DNA of 64,000 nt from Xylanibacter muris (GTDB lineage: Bacteria > Bacteroidota > Bacteroidia > Bacteroidales > Bacteroidaceae), in contig NZ_JABKKF010000001.1 in NCBI RefSeq assembly GCF_013166605.1, forward strand, positions 124,001 to 188,000, read 5' to 3'. The first letter of the stretch is position 1. Each line of letters starts with the position of its first letter. The position numbers were made by a program, and so were the translations under genes. Under the pieces are notes generated by a model. The model did no database searches. It was not told the origin of the DNA and worked only from the letters and a program-made list of their open reading frames with translations. Below are positions 45,382 through 55,011 of the stretch, one piece after another.

Positions 45382-45578
45382 ACATCTCATAATATGAGAA
45401 GTACATAGCAATGCAAATATAGATATTTTTTTTTATTTTACATCACTTTTAACAGCTTTTCTTTTCTGCAAACAGTTTTCTTTTTTGTCAGTGTTTATCA
45501 TTTATATATATTTCATATTTGCATTTGGTTGATTTACAACGTGATTAATAAAGATGTACTTCTCATATTATGAGATGT
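45382..45578. promoter_or_regulatory. Candidate invertible promoter segment
   Basis: Perfect 25-bp inverted repeats at 45382-45406 and 45554-45578 flank 147 bp. Inside, a TAtaTTTG on the minus strand (45414-45421) points left towards the ATPase, and a one-mismatch CAtaTTTG on + (45514-45521) points right towards the UpxY-like gene. Each repeat has an internal CTCAT/ATGAG dyad, as expected for a tyrosine-recombinase site. Placement directly before a UpxY homologue matches the phase-variable capsule promoters of Bacteroides. Confidence 0.7.
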
Positions 45579-45644
45579 TAATACAAATGTCATTATAAAT
45601 GACAATGCAGATTGATTTACTGGTGTTTTTTAAGGTATATATTA

Positions 45645-45719
45645 TGGTGCACCAAATAAATTGCAAAACGGTTTTGCTGTGCTGTTGTGGCACAGCGGAT
45701 CATACAGACATAGAATAGC
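45645..45719 (+). CDS. Possible leader peptide (24 codons) upstream of the upxY-like gene
   Basis: ATG at 45645 opens a frame of 24 codons rich in Cys (VLLCCCGTADHTD), ending 11 nt before the UpxY-like ATG. There is no family support; it may be chance or a translated leader. Confidence 0.2.
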
Positions 45720-45729
45720 AGGAGAGCCG

Positions 45730-46473
45730 ATGCAACTGGATAGTTCAGATTCTCTTTCTATAGCCGATAAGGATAAGGCCGGTGATGATTTGTCAGCTAA
45801 TCATTTAAGGGACGATATTCAGATAAGGCAACAGCATAACGGACAGGAAATAAAATCCGGTCCGGAAGTAGAGAAGTATAGCAGCATTTCTGGCCGTGAA
45901 CAGGAAATAATGCCGGATGATGACTGTGACTGGTGCTATCTTTTCATACATCATTCAAAGGTGGATTCCACAGTGAATATATTTCGCGAATATGGAAATT
46001 TCAACACCTTTGTACACAAATCCATAAAGTATATCCGCCAGGACAAGCGTATTGTAAAACAGTCGAAGCAAACTGTCAGCGGCCTGATATTTATACAGGG
46101 CGATAAGGATAAGATAAAGATTTTTCTTAAAAAAGAATTTCCTCTGCTGCATCTTGTCAACAACTGCAGCACCCATGAGACTGCCGTCATTCCCAACCGG
46201 GTCATGCAGCATTTCATGCAGATAGCGGCACTTGTTCCAACGAGGATACGCTTTCTCATGAACCCGCTCAACCATTATTCCGCAGGCAATCCACGGCTCC
46301 GCATTACCACAGGCGTCCTTGCCGGTCTCGAGGGCTATCTTATACGAATAGACCGCGACCGCCGCTTTGTCATAGCTGTAGGCGACATGACCGTTGCGAT
46401 ATCCGGAGTACATAAGGAACAATTTGAGAATACTGATGAGTATAGTAAGGTTTTCGGAAAGTCAAGGAGCTGA
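45730..46473 (+). CDS. UpxY-type NusG-like transcription antiterminator
   Basis: 247 aa. NGN domain (DWCYLFIHHSKVDSTVNIF ... LIFIQGDKDKIKIFL) and C-terminal KOW domain (LRITTGVLAGLEGYLIRI) are clear. In Bacteroides, UpxY proteins lead capsule operons and prevent premature termination in the operon's own leader. Here ATG 45730 is chosen because AGGAG lies 7 nt upstream; a TTG at 45661 is an alternative. An acidic, low-complexity extension of about 65 residues precedes the NGN domain, longer than I expect for the family. No UpxZ-like partner follows. Confidence 0.8.
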   Translation: MQLDSSDSLSIADKDKAGDDLSANHLRDDIQIRQQHNGQEIKSGPEVEKYSSISGREQEIMPDDDCDWCYLFIHHSKVDSTVNIFREYGNFNTFVHKSIKYIRQDKRIVKQSKQTVSGLIFIQGDKDKIKIFLKKEFPLLHLVNNCSTHETAVIPNRVMQHFMQIAALVPTRIRFLMNPLNHYSAGNPRLRITTGVLAGLEGYLIRIDRDRRFVIAVGDMTVAISGVHKEQFENTDEYSKVFGKSRS

Positions 46474-46532
46474 TGGTGTATTAGGAGATTGTGTGGAGTA
46501 TTCAGATTTTAATTATAAAAAACAGTCACTAT

Positions 46533-46856
46533 ATGGATTTTCTAAAGAATTGTGCGGATGGTTTTTTCTCAAACATACTTGGTATTTTATCTGTTGGGGG
46601 ATATGTTGCAGTTGTACTGGTTCTGCTTAAACTTATGGTTTGTATCATTCGTTTTGATATGTGTAAGTTGGTTTGTAAAATATTCAGGTCAGAAACAGAA
46701 CAGAATGTTGAAAAAGACAAGAAAGATGAAAGGACAATTGTAACTCAGGAAGTCAAAATATTCAATACCAAATGTGATCAGCCATTGCCTGAAAAACAAG
46801 ATGATTCTAACACAAACAACACTTCACCCCAAACGGCAGATGTTTGTGAATCGTAG
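46533..46856 (+). CDS. Small single-TM protein, unknown
   Basis: 107 aa from ATG 46533 (a GTG at 46491 would add 14 residues). Short N-terminus, one TM helix (ILSVGGYVAVVLVLLKLMVCII), a Cys-containing juxtamembrane part and a charged C-terminal tail (TEQNVEKDKKDERTIVTQE). No recognised family. It follows the UpxY-like gene by 59 nt and precedes the repeat cluster and the giant NTPase, so it may belong with either. Confidence 0.5.
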   Translation: MDFLKNCADGFFSNILGILSVGGYVAVVLVLLKLMVCIIRFDMCKLVCKIFRSETEQNVEKDKKDERTIVTQEVKIFNTKCDQPLPEKQDDSNTNNTSPQTADVCES

Positions 46857-46910
46857 AAAATTTCCGTTGTTGAATCAAATGTGGCAGTGACATATAATAT
46901 CTTCCACAGT

Positions 46911-47113
46911 GTAGGGACATGCCTTTGGCATGTGTCAGGCGACAAACAACCACACACCAATTCATTATACACACCGTATACATCGCAAAGCGATATACAT
47001 ACTCGTGAAAGGAGTATGCAGAAAACAACAACATATATATTATCAAGGTATATCAAATGTTACTCACTGGAGGATGTTTTTACACCTGACACGTGCCAAA
47101 GGCACGTCCCTAC
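46911..47113. mobile_element. MITE-like element, copy 2 (203 bp, inverted relative to copy 1)
   Basis: By eye about nine tenths identical to the reverse complement of 24688-24889, over its full length, including both terminal inverted repeats. Confidence 0.75.
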
Positions 47114-47119
47114 ATGTTG

Positions 47120-47290
47120 GATGAGAAGCCCCTCCGACTCCCCCAAAAAGAAGAAGCCCCTCCTAACCTCCCTGAACTGCACCCCAAAGGGGAGGGGATG
47201 TTGAAACATTAGGTGTGTCTGCCCCATTGTAGGGACATCGCTTTGCGATGTGTATAACGTTTGGTCATACGCTTATGTCAATGCGTATGA
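47120..47290. repeat. C-type repeats plus truncated A-B composite (copy 5)
   Basis: C-type units at about 47120-47190, then B hairpin at about 47229-47252 and half of an A hairpin (GACACGTGC) ending near 47290. The region 46857-47389 has no gene besides these repeats. Confidence 0.7.
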
Positions 47291-47389
47291 CACGTGCATA
47301 CATATTGTGATGAATGCGATAAACCCCAACGTCAAGTCAAAAGGGTAATATCAACCCCGTTTGAGTATTATCATGACAAGAAAAGGTGC

Positions 47390-50300
47390 ATGAGTATAAA
47401 CAAGAACATGAAGCATCTCTCCTTTGACCGTTATAATTCAAAGGTCAAGAGGGTTAACCTACCTGTCCCTTCCTTTGAATACGTACATAAATCCTGGTTT
47501 TCAAGCAGACTTGGGTCTGCCACACCGGGTTTTATGATAGGTAGAGACCGTATAATAGAAAAACTCAAGGCATGGCTGGCAAAGGAAAAGACTGACGGAG
47601 GCTCATACCTGATAACAGGCTATCGGGGGATGGGTAAGACGAGTTTTGTGGACAGGGTGCTTTATGAATTGGTTGGAGAGACAAACTTGTGGATTGATGG
47701 TCTTGGATGTATCTTTCTTGTTATCTTGGCATACAGTATATTCAGACTGTACCGGGATTTTGAGGTATCTTGGATTGTAATACTCATTGTCTCTTTATCC
47801 GGAATTATAGCAACGTGTAAGTATTTCTTTTTGAAGGAAAAGTTCAAAAAGTATAAATTCAGAATAAAGACAGGTTGGATTTATATTATGCGTAACAGGC
47901 ATATCTATGACTTGTGGCCTTTGCTGCTTGCCATGTTTCATGCCTGGAAAAAGCTGACTCCTAAGGAATGGGACAGGATAAATAATCTTGTATACGGTTC
48001 GAATGTAAAGGATAAGCGTTATTCCAATATATGTGTTAATGTGAATCTTGGACAAGAGATACTTGATGAGAGAAGTATTTTATGTGTACTGACATCAGAA
48101 TTGTACAATAAGTACAGAGTATATATGATGTCTCCGGTTGCCAATATAGAATTCTGGATGTTATTTGTGGTTTCGGCGGCTTTTTTGTGGGTAAGCATTG
48201 TTGACAGCTTTAATTGTAATTGTGTGGCGGCTGACATGTATAATGTAGCGAAAGGAATATTTTTGACATGCGGTGCATGGTCTGTCGTTTTCTTCCACCA
48301 GTTGAGAATCCTTTTCCAATTGAAAAGGCTTAGCAGAAGAATCGATGCGGCATATTCTTTGGAGATTGCAAGTGGAATAGGATATCGCGGGACATCTGTA
48401 GGCGGTAAGGGTACATACAATTATCCTATTGCCAATACACGTGACATTGAATCGCAGCTTATAGTCATTCTTGACAGGATAGAAAGATTTCCTGTGCATC
48501 CGAAATTTTATTTTGTCTTTGACGAACTTGATAAGATTGAAACATCCTTGAAGGCACAGGAGGCAATGCCGGAGTTTATCGGTGAAAGATATCATCCGGG
48601 AGGAGGCACTTCACGTAAGAGGCAGGCTATGGTATTGCATCTGTTGGCCAATATGAAGTTTTTTACTACAACCGCAAAGGCGAAATTCATATTCATAGCC
48701 GGTCGTGAGATGTATGACGGATATCTTGCCGATATGACAGACAGAGAGTCTGCAATATCGAGTCTTTTCAACGGAGTGATTTATGTTGAAAGCTTCTGCA
48801 AGAACGAGAAGAGCGAGAAAGATGTCATGTATAATGCGGAGACATTCGTTGCGCGTCAGCTGATACCGAAATCGTTTATAGAAGAGAAAGTTATCACCCA
48901 TTATTTGAAATGCAAACTCACGGATACTGATTATCAGAACATAGATATAGATTTAAAGATGTATTATGAATATCTTGTTCTTATATATACTGATAACTAT
49001 TTAAAACAAGACTGTATTGACGATGCCGGACGCAGGAAAGCATTTGACGATGCAAGGGCTCGTATTGACAAGGTTATAGGACTGTTGTATCATTTCACGG
49101 TGTATCTGTATCATATCAGTAACGGCTCGCCCAAGAAAATGCGCCTTAGTTTTGAAGGTCTTGTCCGTCCGTTGAGAAACAGAAGAGAATTTGTTTTAAA
49201 CAGGTATGACTGGAAGGAGAAGCATGAAGGAAATGATTTGGACATACACATATCGTCACAATGTAAATATCTGCTTTCATTCGGGGAAAAAGAGCAGAAA
49301 GTGATAGGATTTATTCACTACATCACATTTCCTGTTAATCAGATAATAACGGATGCGAACCAATTTGGTGATAAACTGCTTGTATCGGCATCATTCCTGA
49401 TAAATCACATATACAAGTATCACAGCGGAGGGTTTTCATGGAGGAACATCGAACAGACACCGGAACTTCTGGAAGTATATAAGATACCGGAGTTCAGAGG
49501 ATTCATACGCTCTATTCTGACATATCTGTTGCAGACACATATCATTCATATTCCATTCGGCCTGTTTCAGTTTAAGTTCAGGAAACAGATTTCTGAAGAA
49601 ATATCACTGGCATCGAAAATGTCGGAAGAGGTTTCCACCCTGTTTAACTTCACCCGCGAGGAGTCACAGGTTGTAAAGGAACATTACAGGAAAATCCAGC
49701 AGGCACATAATAAGGAACTGGCAACAGAGCATTTGGTAAGCCAGCATTCTGTGGCAGGCTTACATCATATAATAGGGGATCTGTTCATGGCTGACGAGGA
49801 CTATAATAATGCGATTATAGCATATCAGACAGCCTTGTCTGTAATAGATAAGAGTAAGAATAGGAATAATAAACTGTTGGCAAGTTACTACTTACCGTAT
49901 ACACGCAATATGCTGAAGTTAGGACTTGCATACGAAAAAAGAAGAACCCTTGCTGCTGCATATAGTGCATATAGCATACTTACGGGAAAGTTTATTGAGT
50001 ATGTGGAAAATACGAAAACAGATGTTTCGTCCATAAAGAAGCCTTTCGGTTCGGAAAAATATCGGAAAATAGAAAAGATTTCGTTGATGGAGGATACGAA
50101 ACTGGTTTATCAGTCTTTGCTTGCCAAGCTTTTTATCAATGAGAAGATGGAAACAGGAGGCATAACAAGGATTAATCTTGATACAGTACTGAAAGAGTTC
50201 AGAACATTACGGACACAGATAAACAGTGACGATAAATTTATGCTGTCTGCCGATTTTTATCGAAGACTGGCTGATATCATGTTCTATAAGAACGGGATGA

Positions 50301-52567
50301 TAGGATTTGATATTGATAAGACAAAAACGGATGAATATCTATTTGACACATGTAAGGCAAGGATTGGAAATATGTGGGGAAATAACAGGACGCTTCCTTG
50401 TTATGCGTGTAGGTATTACAGAAAAAGCCTGGAGGTTTTATTGGAGAAATTGTTCAATAATGTTGAACATATTGATATGGAAAAGGAAATAAATCCAATA
50501 AAAATCTTGCAATTGATTGTGGCTGGAGGCAGCGCGAAGACGATGCGTCAGAACTATATGTTGCAGCTTGGGGAGATACTTGATTGTCTGGGTAACACAA
50601 TGCTGGCATGTGGAGATATGATGTGTGGTATACAGGATGATAACTCAGAATGCGAAGAGGAAATATCCGTAGAGTTTCTTTGTCTCTTTCTTCATGATGT
50701 GCGGATGATGAATGAGAAGATTGATAAGAAGAAAGAATATAAAGAATTTAAGTTACTTAGTGGTGAATATGAAATAAAAGGCAAATTAGAACTTGCTATA
50801 CTTTATTTTTGGGAAGCATCAGTAACATTCAGGTATGGGCGTGAGCAAAAGAAGACAGCCGGCAGCCTTAAGAAGATACTACGTATAATACAGAATTACC
50901 TCAGGGTGGCGGAAGCGAAATCTAAAATACAGTTGAATGAGAATATAGATAAGTATTTGCTTGAATCTGTAAAAAGAAAGGTCACTATCGGAGAATTTCT
51001 GAATGAAATAAAGAACCGTATAGTAAAACAGTGTCTTATCAACTTATATTCGCACTATAATTTTATAAATCTCGTTGAAATACAGCGTCTTAAATGGGTA
51101 TTCTATACCCACATGTATGAGAATATATCATTGAACAGACTGACATTGTTTCCCGATGTTGAGGAAATAATGCTGATATACTATGAAATGATAAGATTAT
51201 GCGTCGTTCCAGAAAATGAAAAGAACTTTGCGGATGATGTATTGTCTTCGGTGAGAAAGACTCTGAAAGGCAGACGCGGAGAAGACGATTTTGTTTTTTC
51301 GTGGAATTCGGTGAGGCAAAGAAACATGGATTTTAATTTGCGCCTTACAGGAATATATAATAATATTGCCTTGGGGGGTATCAGACACGACAATACATCA
51401 TACGAACGTATTCTGTCACTTAAGTTTAAGGCGGAAATGAACAGATACATTCTGAATATGGCATTTCCTAATAATGAAATAGACAACATAACAAAACGCT
51501 CTGAATCCTATATAAAGAGTTTTATAGACGAATTAAAACCCGGTGAGAAAAAAATAGATGCGTCATTCTCATGGAAGTCATTCTTTCCGCATATATATGA
51601 CAAAGATAACCTTTTGGTGGCAACCTTGCAAGACAGACTGACACTGTTGGAGTTCCTGATAAAGGATTCTATCTATTGTCTGACATACATATTGGAAAGT
51701 ATCACCCCGTATACATCAACGACACTGTTTACCCATTCATTTATGGGTAGTGTCTATCAGGATTTGAACCAATGGAATGTATTGTTTGACTCCTTATTCA
51801 AATACTATAAGGTATTGGATGAAAGCGGAAAACCATTGGATATAAACCGTCCTTCAGACATTGCCAGAAATGAGATATTTAAGCTGTATGATGACTCATG
51901 TGTGACTTGTCCTTGTGAATGTTCATATAAAGAATCAGATCCGAAAAAAGTAAAATATATAGAACAGGAAAAAAGCAAGTTAGGAGATGTAAAAAACACT
52001 AAAAAAGAGACGATCATCCAGCATTTGTGGCAAAGCCGTTGTCCCTACTATAGCGTGGTAAGTTGTAAAAACAAGAGAAACGAATATGAGAAAGTTAGAG
52101 ACAAGATGCAAAGCAGCATACCGGATAAGGCTTATTTACATGGAATATATAAAGATATTTTCGGTGTTTGTAATGTCTCAGACCGTTTTTTCAGCAGTGT
52201 GCTCAACGCAATCAATAAGCCGAACATACAGTTTCTTCTTACCAATTATTCCGGTGAGATGTCATTGAAGTCTTATCGCAAAGCGAAGGAAGTTCATAGG
52301 GAAGGACAGGCATACAAGGATATGATTTCCAGAATGTATTTCCTTGATGATGACCTGAAGAATGATACCGTACAATTTGATTTGTCAATAGAGCGGTTTA
52401 AAATCAATAGCGGATATGTGGACCAGAATATAGCCTCTATGCTGAATTTTGTCACAAACTCTATTTATGACATCGAAAGCTTCTGTATAGACAATGAGAG
52501 CAGTCTGCCTTTAAAAGACAGGTTCCTTGATATTTTTATTAACGTTGGGGAGAAAAGTGAGTTGTAG
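47390..52567 (+). CDS. Giant KAP-like membrane P-loop NTPase with TPR-like solenoid
   Basis: 1725 aa from ATG 47390 (a GTG at 47294 lies inside a repeat and is rejected). Walker A GYRGMGKTS at residues 77-85; Walker B FYFVFDELDKIE with D378-E379; between them about 290 residues with four TM helices (about 105-150 and 245-315). TM helices inside the P-loop domain are the hallmark of KAP NTPases (Kidins220/PifA). After the NTPase core comes a long helical region with a TPR-like repeat at about 790-870 (GDLFMADEDYNNAIIAYQTAL). Near the end is a Cys-rich patch (SCVTCPCECS, about 1500; SRCPYYSVVSC, about 1550) that could bind zinc. No enzymatic effector recognised. A defence or signalling role is inference. 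Confidence 0.65.
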   Translation: MSINKNMKHLSFDRYNSKVKRVNLPVPSFEYVHKSWFSSRLGSATPGFMIGRDRIIEKLKAWLAKEKTDGGSYLITGYRGMGKTSFVDRVLYELVGETNLWIDGLGCIFLVILAYSIFRLYRDFEVSWIVILIVSLSGIIATCKYFFLKEKFKKYKFRIKTGWIYIMRNRHIYDLWPLLLAMFHAWKKLTPKEWDRINNLVYGSNVKDKRYSNICVNVNLGQEILDERSILCVLTSELYNKYRVYMMSPVANIEFWMLFVVSAAFLWVSIVDSFNCNCVAADMYNVAKGIFLTCGAWSVVFFHQLRILFQLKRLSRRIDAAYSLEIASGIGYRGTSVGGKGTYNYPIANTRDIESQLIVILDRIERFPVHPKFYFVFDELDKIETSLKAQEAMPEFIGERYHPGGGTSRKRQAMVLHLLANMKFFTTTAKAKFIFIAGREMYDGYLADMTDRESAISSLFNGVIYVESFCKNEKSEKDVMYNAETFVARQLIPKSFIEEKVITHYLKCKLTDTDYQNIDIDLKMYYEYLVLIYTDNYLKQDCIDDAGRRKAFDDARARIDKVIGLLYHFTVYLYHISNGSPKKMRLSFEGLVRPLRNRREFVLNRYDWKEKHEGNDLDIHISSQCKYLLSFGEKEQKVIGFIHYITFPVNQIITDANQFGDKLLVSASFLINHIYKYHSGGFSWRNIEQTPELLEVYKIPEFRGFIRSILTYLLQTHIIHIPFGLFQFKFRKQISEEISLASKMSEEVSTLFNFTREESQVVKEHYRKIQQAHNKELATEHLVSQHSVAGLHHIIGDLFMADEDYNNAIIAYQTALSVIDKSKNRNNKLLASYYLPYTRNMLKLGLAYEKRRTLAAAYSAYSILTGKFIEYVENTKTDVSSIKKPFGSEKYRKIEKISLMEDTKLVYQSLLAKLFINEKMETGGITRINLDTVLKEFRTLRTQINSDDKFMLSADFYRRLADIMFYKNGMIGFDIDKTKTDEYLFDTCKARIGNMWGNNRTLPCYACRYYRKSLEVLLEKLFNNVEHIDMEKEINPIKILQLIVAGGSAKTMRQNYMLQLGEILDCLGNTMLACGDMMCGIQDDNSECEEEISVEFLCLFLHDVRMMNEKIDKKKEYKEFKLLSGEYEIKGKLELAILYFWEASVTFRYGREQKKTAGSLKKILRIIQNYLRVAEAKSKIQLNENIDKYLLESVKRKVTIGEFLNEIKNRIVKQCLINLYSHYNFINLVEIQRLKWVFYTHMYENISLNRLTLFPDVEEIMLIYYEMIRLCVVPENEKNFADDVLSSVRKTLKGRRGEDDFVFSWNSVRQRNMDFNLRLTGIYNNIALGGIRHDNTSYERILSLKFKAEMNRYILNMAFPNNEIDNITKRSESYIKSFIDELKPGEKKIDASFSWKSFFPHIYDKDNLLVATLQDRLTLLEFLIKDSIYCLTYILESITPYTSTTLFTHSFMGSVYQDLNQWNVLFDSLFKYYKVLDESGKPLDINRPSDIARNEIFKLYDDSCVTCPCECSYKESDPKKVKYIEQEKSKLGDVKNTKKETIIQHLWQSRCPYYSVVSCKNKRNEYEKVRDKMQSSIPDKAYLHGIYKDIFGVCNVSDRFFSSVLNAINKPNIQFLLTNYSGEMSLKSYRKAKEVHREGQAYKDMISRMYFLDDDLKNDTVQFDLSIERFKINSGYVDQNIASMLNFVTNSIYDIESFCIDNESSLPLKDRFLDIFINVGEKSEL

Positions 52568-52588
52568 GATATGATAAATCTTTAATTG

Positions 52589-54016
52589 ATGATTTTTAAT
52601 TCTTTTCAGTTTTTATGGCTTTTCCCGATAATATTTATCGGATATTATTTTCTGCAGCTTTTATTTCCTGAATCAATAAGAAAACATGGGCGTATGGCCA
52701 ATGTTTTATTGTTGGTTATATCATACGGACTATATATGCAATGGAAGCCTGTATTTGCATTAGTATTGCTTGGAGTAACTGTAATAACTTATTCTTTTGC
52801 AATAATAATAGAAAAGAAGAAAGCTTTTGGTTGTAAGAAGTATCTTATTTATTCTGGTATTTTGTTGGCACTGTTGCCGTTGTTGATTTTTAAATATGCT
52901 AATTTCGTTAACGAAATATTAACGAATGTTGTCGGGGGGGGTAATTTGAAAGGATTAAACTGGGCGATACCTCTTGGCATTTCTTTTTTCACATTTCAAG
53001 CTATCGGTTATCTTTGGGATGTGTATTATCGTCGTATCAGAGCGGAACATAATCTGATAGACTATATGTTATTTGTCAGTTTCTTTCCACAGATAATGTC
53101 AGGACCGATAAGTAAGGCAAAGGATTTGTTGCCGCAAATAAAGGCTGAGCGTGAGTTTGATTATGGTAAGGCAGTACAGGGCTTGAAGTGGATACTGTGG
53201 GGAATGTTTATGAAAGTCGTTTTGGCCGACAGATTAGGAATGTATGTAGATACTGTATTTAATAACTATGAATACCATTCCGGTATTTCGTGTTTTGCGG
53301 CAAGTATATGCTATACATTTCAGATATATGCAGATTTTGCCGGATATTCATTAATGGCAATAGGTGTGGGCCGTTTAATGGGATTTGAATTGATAAACAA
53401 TTTCAACCGTCCTTATTTTTCTGTCAGTATAACAGAATTTTGGCATCGTTGGCATATATCACTCAGCACATGGCTGAAGGATTATATATACATACCATTG
53501 GGAGGAAGCCGATGCTCAAAGTTGCGTAATTACTGGAATATATTTGTTACATTTCTTGTCAGCGGTATTTGGCATGGAGCCAACTGGACGTTCGTAATAT
53601 GGGGTGTTATGCATGGAGTTTTTCAGATATTAGAAAAAGCTTCAGGACTTCAAAAATGCGACCGAAAGTCAGGTGTTGTTATGGCATCAAGAATACTTGT
53701 AACGTTTATTTTGGTAAATTTCGCATGGATATTTTTCCGCATGCCGACCGTAAATGATGCGATAGGATATATTATGAGAATATTTACAGAACAGGGGCAT
53801 TTGTATTCAAATGTAGGAGTAAGTGTGGTTGTTTTTTTTCTTCCATGGATAATGCTTATTGTATCGGAATTTAGGGATGAGTATTTCCCTGGAAAGTTTC
53901 TATTGCTGAATAGTAAGTATTCATTTATTAGATGGTGTAGTTATGTGACTTTAACTATTATGATAATACTGTTTGGGGTATTGGACTCCGGACAGTTTAT
54001 ATATGTAAGTTTCTAA
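52589..54016 (+). CDS. MBOAT family O-acyltransferase (AlgI-like)
   Basis: 475 aa multi-pass protein that moves acyl (usually acetyl) groups across the inner membrane to a polysaccharide. AlgI-like motifs are SFFTFQAIGYLWDVYYRR, SFFPQIMSGPISKAKDLLPQI, TEFWHRWHISLSTWLKDYIYIPLGGSR and SGIWHGANWTFVIWGVMHG with the two catalytic-type His. ATG 52589 used. It is followed by an SGNH-like protein, the usual partner in extracytoplasmic acylation. Confidence 0.93.
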   Translation: MIFNSFQFLWLFPIIFIGYYFLQLLFPESIRKHGRMANVLLLVISYGLYMQWKPVFALVLLGVTVITYSFAIIIEKKKAFGCKKYLIYSGILLALLPLLIFKYANFVNEILTNVVGGGNLKGLNWAIPLGISFFTFQAIGYLWDVYYRRIRAEHNLIDYMLFVSFFPQIMSGPISKAKDLLPQIKAEREFDYGKAVQGLKWILWGMFMKVVLADRLGMYVDTVFNNYEYHSGISCFAASICYTFQIYADFAGYSLMAIGVGRLMGFELINNFNRPYFSVSITEFWHRWHISLSTWLKDYIYIPLGGSRCSKLRNYWNIFVTFLVSGIWHGANWTFVIWGVMHGVFQILEKASGLQKCDRKSGVVMASRILVTFILVNFAWIFFRMPTVNDAIGYIMRIFTEQGHLYSNVGVSVVVFFLPWIMLIVSEFRDEYFPGKFLLLNSKYSFIRWCSYVTLTIMIILFGVLDSGQFIYVSF

Positions 54017-54045
54017 AATCAAGTTCGAATATCGTTTTAGATAGA

Positions 54046-54942
54046 ATGAAGACATTCTTAATAAAAATACTTGCAGCGCTTTTGACTATTATAGCTTGTG
54101 ATGTTTGTTTTGGCTTTACGTTTGATTACTTGCGTGAAAAGGCAAAAGGCGGTGAGACAGGCCGTACAAACTATATTTGTGATAATACAAATGAAGATGT
54201 TCTTATAATGGGGTCGTCAAGGGCTGTACATCATTATGATCCCAATATAATAACAGATTCGTTGGGAATGAACTGTTATAATTGTGGCTATGACGGTAAT
54301 GGCATAATTCTGAATTACGGACTATATAAGATGTTGTCGAAAAGGTATAATCCTAAAGTTATTGTTTATGAGATAACAAGTGCATTTGACCTGTTGAAAG
54401 GAGATAACAAACGTTTTCTAAAGATTATGCGTCCGTTCTATAATCGTACAGGTATTGACAGTATTTTCTTCAATGTCGATGAAACAGAAAAGTTTAAGAA
54501 TATTTCCCACATGTACCGTTATAATACTTCTTTCACTCAGGTTCTTCGTGATAGTTTTGTTCCGAAAGGTAAAAATGATAAAGGTTATAAGCCGAGTGAC
54601 AAAAGAATGGAATATGAGCCTGTTGTTAACGAAGATTATGATGCTGTATATGAATATGATGATTTGAAACTTTCATATTTGAAGAGATTCATAATAGATT
54701 GCAGAAGAAACGGCACTAAACTTATTTTTGTTTTATCTCCGTCTTATAAAAAGACTATTGACAGGGAATTTATGTCGTTATATGATATCTGTAAAGAATA
54801 CGGCATACCTTTTTTTAATCATTATTGTGATTATAACTTTGTGAATAACAAGGATTATTTCTATGACTCTGTTCACATGAATAGAATAGGGGCAACAAAG
54901 TATACAGAACTTATTGTATCGGAATTAAAGGAAGTGTTATGA
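54046..54942 (+). CDS. SGNH-hydrolase-like protein, MBOAT partner
   Basis: 298 aa with an N-terminal signal anchor (LIKILAALLTIIACDVCFGF). Block I-like LIMGSSRAVHHYDP contains the candidate nucleophile Ser, and the C-terminal DSVHMNRIGATKYTELIV has the D-x-x-H pair. The order resembles AlgJ/AlgX-like or PatB-type proteins that complete O-acetylation in the periplasm. Located 29 nt after the MBOAT gene. Assignment is by motif and context. Confidence 0.75.
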   Translation: MKTFLIKILAALLTIIACDVCFGFTFDYLREKAKGGETGRTNYICDNTNEDVLIMGSSRAVHHYDPNIITDSLGMNCYNCGYDGNGIILNYGLYKMLSKRYNPKVIVYEITSAFDLLKGDNKRFLKIMRPFYNRTGIDSIFFNVDETEKFKNISHMYRYNTSFTQVLRDSFVPKGKNDKGYKPSDKRMEYEPVVNEDYDAVYEYDDLKLSYLKRFIIDCRRNGTKLIFVLSPSYKKTIDREFMSLYDICKEYGIPFFNHYCDYNFVNNKDYFYDSVHMNRIGATKYTELIVSELKEVL

Positions 54943-55011
54943 TGAAGCGTTGTGATATATGCTTTGTGTTTCTTTGTTCTGAGTTTAGATAAATATTATA
55001 GAATAAAAATT

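Noticed and set aside
46778-47204. Several 60-110-codon frames on both strands
   Set aside because: They fall inside the MITE-like element and C-type repeats and recur wherever the repeats do.
47294-47389. GTG start extending the giant NTPase by 32 residues
   Set aside because: The first codons lie next to or within a dispersed repeat; ATG 47390 fits better.
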